In this document: positions 60,761 to 64,000 of the stretch, in pieces
Numbering within the stretch: the first letter of the stretch is position 1
Layout: each line of letters starts with the position of its first letter
Source of the DNA: CAXXOK01 sp035353615
GTDB taxonomy: Bacteria > Bacillota > Clostridia > Christensenellales > Aristaeellaceae
NCBI GenBank assembly: GCA_035353615.1
Contig: DAOPZY010000014.1
Span: 6,683-70,682 of the forward strand
Direction of reading: 5' to 3'
Length of the DNA stretch: 64,000 bases
Made by a program: the position numbers and the translations under genes
Notes under the pieces: model-generated
Seen by the model: the letters and a program-made list of their open reading frames with translations, nothing else
The model's database searches: none
Told to the model about the DNA's origin: nothing

Positions 60761-61594
60761 TCAGTTGTGAATTTTCAGTTGTTTCAAAGAAAATCTATCA
60801 TTGTAAGTAGATAGAATATCTGTGGCAAATGAGCTGAATGCAAGCGGTTCAATGCGAAGAAGTGTGTCACGAGGCAGCAGTTTATCATTGATCATATCAT
60901 CCGTGGATTCGTAGAGTTTTGGTTGATCATATCGAAAATCCACAACGAGTAACGCACAGCGCTCATATTTATAGAGATCCTCATCAATTGATGCTCGTCC
61001 ATTGATAGTTGAAAAAAAGCTGATATACTTTGCGATGTTAGTCATGCGGTTTTTAAATCGAACATTCTTGTTGCCCATGACAGAATCGTCATATTCGAAA
61101 ACAGGAATCAGATATACTTCTCCTGTTACCATTTTCGGATAAGCCATGTGTAAATTTAGCGCTTCGGCAAATGTGCGTTCAAAAAGAGTATCCGTGTTTT
61201 TTGCTATGCTACTCATCTGACTCCGAATGTTTACTACAAGAGTATTAGTCGAAAATAGCTCGCCATTTTCGTCATCCACATTTTCAGCAGCTAAAGGCCC
61301 CCAAGTGATTTTGCGTGGTGCACGATTAATATTGTGAGGAACCGCGCATACATCTTGATTTTTTTGCTTAAGGAAACCAGAAATCTTAACTTCTGGTTTA
61401 GTATTTCCGAGCGAAGGGAAAATTTGTTTGGGTGCCACGCCCTCCGCGATCAGAGCGTGTTTGACAGCGTCGTGAATCAAGTTAATTGGTTGTGACGAAC
61501 GAATAACAGATGCTTTGCCGCTCACGCCGTTTTCAAGAATGCTATTCTCGATAAGTGCCTTGAATAGTTTTAACTGTCCATCAATATACGTCAT
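60761..61594 (-). CDS. Putative type II restriction endonuclease
   Basis: 277 residues from ATG 61594 (GGAGG 6 bases upstream). I do not recognise the family. A PD-(D/E)xK-like core could be KPEVKISGFLKQKNQDVCAV; other stretches are STNTLVVNIRSQMSSIAKNT, GEVYLIPVFEYDD and CALLVVDFRYDQPKLY. The call rests on position: it is divergent from a complete adenine methyltransferase gene, 159 bases apart, the common layout of type II systems. It could instead be another accessory protein of the system. Confidence 0.6.
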   Translation of the reverse strand: MTYIDGQLKLFKALIENSILENGVSGKASVIRSSQPINLIHDAVKHALIAEGVAPKQIFPSLGNTKPEVKISGFLKQKNQDVCAVPHNINRAPRKITWGPLAAENVDDENGELFSTNTLVVNIRSQMSSIAKNTDTLFERTFAEALNLHMAYPKMVTGEVYLIPVFEYDDSVMGNKNVRFKNRMTNIAKYISFFSTINGRASIDEDLYKYERCALLVVDFRYDQPKLYESTDDMINDKLLPRDTLLRIEPLAFSSFATDILSTYNDRFSLKQLKIHN

Positions 61595-61701
61595 AAACAT
61601 CCTCCACATCATGAATACTCTTGTACTAGCTTACTAACTTCGACATATACACAGACCGAACCTCTCAAGCCTTATCCCAACAGCGGTTCTTTTATGACAA
61701 G

Positions 61702-61730
61702 TTGCTATCCTCGAAATGGTATTGTATACT
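61702..61730 (+). promoter_or_regulatory. Promoter of the methyltransferase gene
   Basis: TTGCTA (61702-61707), 17 bases, TATACT (61725-61730). The leader before the TTG start is only about 17 bases. Confidence 0.65.
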
Positions 61731-61753
61731 GGTTCTGAAAGGGGCGGGATACA

Positions 61754-63613
61754 TTGATTGAGATACAAAGTGCTGCTGTGCATAATATCGGTGACTCTGT
61801 GTATGAAGCCAGTGCTGTGCTGGCTTTTTTACAGCATCACAATTTATTTAGTGAGGATCTTGGTGATTTTCTTAATTCAACTATCTCAAAGGCGGATCAC
61901 ATCGTAGCAAAACAATTGCTTGCTAGCGGTTGCGTTGGATCACTGTTTGATATATGTGACCTGTTTGAGAAACTCGTTAATTGCGCTGACAAGCAAGAGA
62001 ACGGCGTTGTGTTTACACCACAATACATTGTCGACTTCATTATCGATACAGCGATTAAGCCTATTCAAAACAACACGCTTCGTGTCATTGACCCCGCATG
62101 CGGATGTGGTTCGTTCTTGTTACGTACAGCAGAATATTTAGCCAAATACGACAAAATGACAATTGAGCAAGTCGTATCCTCTTCGATTTTTGGAATTGAT
62201 ATAAATCCTGACAATGTGCGTAGATGTTTGATTATTCTTGCTTTACTTGTGCTAGTACATGGCGGAACTCCGCAAAAATGCAATTTTCATGTTCTATGCG
62301 CAAATAGTCTCACATGTGATTGGCCGTCACTATTTAGCATTGAGTCGTTTGACTATATTATTGGCAATCCTCCTTATGTTAATACGCATGATATGGCTGC
62401 TTCAACAATTAAATGCTTAAAGGACGGCTTTCAAACAACGCAAAAGGGAACTTATAATATTTACTATGCCTTCATTGAACAGAGTATTAAGTATATTTCT
62501 GATTGTGGGCAGATTTGCTTTATACTACCAAACAACTACCTGACAATATCATCAGCAATGGACTTACGGACATATTTGACTGAAAATGGCTATGTGAGGA
62601 GAATCATCGACTTTGACCATAACATGGTGTTTGCACCGGTCAGGACTTATAATTCTATACTATACTTAGGAAAATCTTATAACGATGAAATTTCTTACTC
62701 TATAATACGCAAATGTAACGATACCCGTACGGCATTACAGTCTTTAACATTCTTAAGCATGCGGACATCTGACCTTGATCCCAATGGATGGCATCTGCTC
62801 AATGAAAGAGATCTAAAGAATATACGAGCCATTCGCACAGCAGGGATTCCCTTGAAACCCAGAATCAAGGTTGGAATAGCAACATTGAAGGATAGTGTAT
62901 ACTTGCTGGACGGTTATGATGATAACTCGCAGCAATACTATAAAGTTGTGAATGGAGAGAAGTTTTTAATTGAGGCAGGTATAACACGCCCTATTTATAA
63001 AATTTCTGAAATACAAGCCACATTGACTTTAAAGAGTGTATGTAGACGCATTATCTTTCCATACGCTGCTTGTTTAGATCAAATGTCCATGACCGGAGAC
63101 ATTGTTAAATCGCCATATATCAGCATTTCTGAGAGTGAACTAAAAACCCACTTTCCTTTGTGTTATGAGTATCTTATTGCACAACGTGACATCTTACTTT
63201 CTCGCGACAAAGGTAAAAAACCAGTTGTCCCATGGTTTGGTTATGGTAGAACTCAAGGCCTTAACTATCGCGGCAAGAAACTCCTATTTCCGACATTTAG
63301 TAATAAACCAAAGTTTATGATGGAAGAATCTGATGATGCACTTTTTTGCAATGGCTATGCAATAATCGATTTGGGTGATGAGTACTGTATTGAATTGTTA
63401 GAACGTATTTTGAATTCGGCCATAATGCATTACTATACAGCTAATACCAGCTACGCGATTGAGGGTAATTACCGTTGCTATCAAAAAAAGTACATTCAGG
63501 AGTTCAATTTGCCTATTCTTTCCTCAGAAGAAAAAAGCTATATCCTATCTCGCGATGTTTACTCATCTGAGATTGATGAATTTCTTGTCAAGAAATATGG
63601 ACTTGAATTCTAA
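61754..63613 (+). CDS. DNA adenine-N6 methyltransferase (Eco57I/TaqI-like, gamma class)
   Basis: 619 residues from a TTG start (AAGGGG about 9 bases upstream). SAM-binding motif I is DPACGCGSFLL (residues 113-123), preceded by VVFTPQYIVDFIID, and the catalytic motif IV is IIGNPPYVN (N205-Y208). These are followed by SIKYISDCGQICFILPNNYL. The C-terminal half (about 350-600) is a target-recognition domain of the TaqI/Eco57I kind ending NLPILSSEEKSYI. No endonuclease domain is fused, so the divergent gene at 60761 is the likely nuclease. It protects host DNA by methylating adenine in the recognition site. Confidence 0.92.
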   Translation: MIEIQSAAVHNIGDSVYEASAVLAFLQHHNLFSEDLGDFLNSTISKADHIVAKQLLASGCVGSLFDICDLFEKLVNCADKQENGVVFTPQYIVDFIIDTAIKPIQNNTLRVIDPACGCGSFLLRTAEYLAKYDKMTIEQVVSSSIFGIDINPDNVRRCLIILALLVLVHGGTPQKCNFHVLCANSLTCDWPSLFSIESFDYIIGNPPYVNTHDMAASTIKCLKDGFQTTQKGTYNIYYAFIEQSIKYISDCGQICFILPNNYLTISSAMDLRTYLTENGYVRRIIDFDHNMVFAPVRTYNSILYLGKSYNDEISYSIIRKCNDTRTALQSLTFLSMRTSDLDPNGWHLLNERDLKNIRAIRTAGIPLKPRIKVGIATLKDSVYLLDGYDDNSQQYYKVVNGEKFLIEAGITRPIYKISEIQATLTLKSVCRRIIFPYAACLDQMSMTGDIVKSPYISISESELKTHFPLCYEYLIAQRDILLSRDKGKKPVVPWFGYGRTQGLNYRGKKLLFPTFSNKPKFMMEESDDALFCNGYAIIDLGDEYCIELLERILNSAIMHYYTANTSYAIEGNYRCYQKKYIQEFNLPILSSEEKSYILSRDVYSSEIDEFLVKKYGLEF

Positions 63614-63805
63614 GGCCAAATTAACATTGACGTCTATTCAAGGAATAGGTGGAAATATCCATAAGAATTTACCCGTATATAAAATACAACCAAGATCGAG
63701 TAAGAACACCGTTCAATGCTTTGAATTGAGCTTAGCAGCTTAGCTAGAGAACCATGCTTATCATCTTTATTAAGATTCACCATAGCAACGCAAAGAATAT
63801 GTGCA

Positions 63806-63952
63806 TCACAATATTGCGACTGCTTTTCTTATCAAGACGTTGAAACGATCATATTGATCTTCAGAGATATCCTCTGAGCCACATTCGATTCGGCAATACT
63901 CCAGCACATCCATCCCAAGCCGCCGCGCCACCTCATTCTGTGATATGTACGA
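63806..63952 (-). pseudogene. Fragment of a helix-turn-helix-type gene
   Basis: The minus frame reads SYISQNEVARRLGMDVLEYC then RIECGSEDISEDQYDRFNVL and IRKAVAIL before TGA. ISQNEVARRLGMDVLEYCRIE looks like a helix-turn-helix. A TAG lies just upstream in frame (63955-63953), leaving only an internal ATG (63913). The region 63614-63805 shows no gene. Confidence 0.35.
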
Positions 63953-64000
63953 CTAACGGTCATGACTAACAATCAGGCGAATTCCAGCACAGTATCCAAG

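Noticed and set aside
63614..63743. Possible IS3-type transposase end (YIKYNQDRVR before a stop)
   Set aside because: Only about 18 residues and a stop just upstream; too short to support.
1..64000. CRISPR array, tRNA or rRNA genes
   Set aside because: No regularly spaced repeats and no cloverleaf or rRNA sequence were noticed on either strand.

Overview
The window looks like chromosome of a gut-type Firmicute of the class Clostridia. The reasons are the SCIFF peptide and its radical-SAM maturase at the left end, strong AGGAGG ribosome sites, near-consensus sigma-A promoters, the glgBCDA order with the clostridial glgD paralogue, YesM/YesN-type two-component systems and BirA-controlled bioY. 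Most of the window is GC-rich with dense, short-gapped operons. The last ~5 kb (from about 58.7 kb) is visibly richer in A+T and carries a restriction-modification pair, decayed gene ends and a possible helix-turn-helix remnant, so it reads as accessory DNA. Genus cannot be fixed from the sequence alone.

Layout. 1-3.6 kb: end of an unidentified gene, scfA-scfB (SCIFF peptide and thioether maturase), an HtrA-like protease. 3.9-14.0 kb: a sugar locus: YesN/YesM regulators on the minus strand, divergent solute-binding protein, two permeases, a GH66 dextranase-like enzyme and an (alpha/alpha)6-barrel hydrolase-like protein; no ATPase, so a shared MsmX-type ATPase elsewhere is likely. 14.4-15.4 kb: a zinc/manganese binding protein with a consensus promoter and Fur/Zur-like operator. 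15.7-20.9 kb: an unusual three-gene operon: a sensor-MFS transporter fusion, a GNAT acetyltransferase with a zinc-ribbon tail, and a membrane SpoIIE/PP2C phosphatase. 21.3-22.9 kb: rsfS and a nadD-yqeK fusion. 23.1-34.0 kb: a LacI regulator, a lipoprotein sugar-binding protein, a histidine kinase broken by an in-frame TAG, a YesN regulator, then a second binding protein and a YtfR/YtfT/YjfF-type transporter. 34.3-38.2 kb (minus): MBL-fold hydrolase, two envelope-type proteins, a diacylglycerol-kinase family lipid kinase. 38.6-44.8 kb: glycogen operon glgB-glgC-glgD-glgA, with a Lys/Ala-rich reading frame fused in frame to the end of glgB. 45.2-45.8 kb: bioY with a BirA-type operator over its promoter. 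46.4-55.5 kb: a complete AI-2 (Lsr) uptake and processing cluster: cupin, lsrK, lsrR divergent from lsrACDBF. 55.8-58.6 kb: AEC transporter, IS30 relic, PpiC-like foldase. 58.7-64.0 kb: solute-binding-like protein, a relic of its paralogue, putative restriction enzyme and adenine methyltransferase.

How the parts fit. Two carbohydrate systems are each wired to a two-component pair, and the Lsr operon is wired to LsrR with a perfect palindrome just upstream of the lsrA promoter. A family of GC-rich stem-loop repeats is scattered between genes (at least six copies). The strongest candidate for an undescribed system is the 15.7-20.9 kb sensor-MFS / GNAT / SpoIIE-phosphatase operon. Secondary candidates are the cupin that takes the place of LsrG in the Lsr cluster, and the basic peptide frame at the end of glgB.
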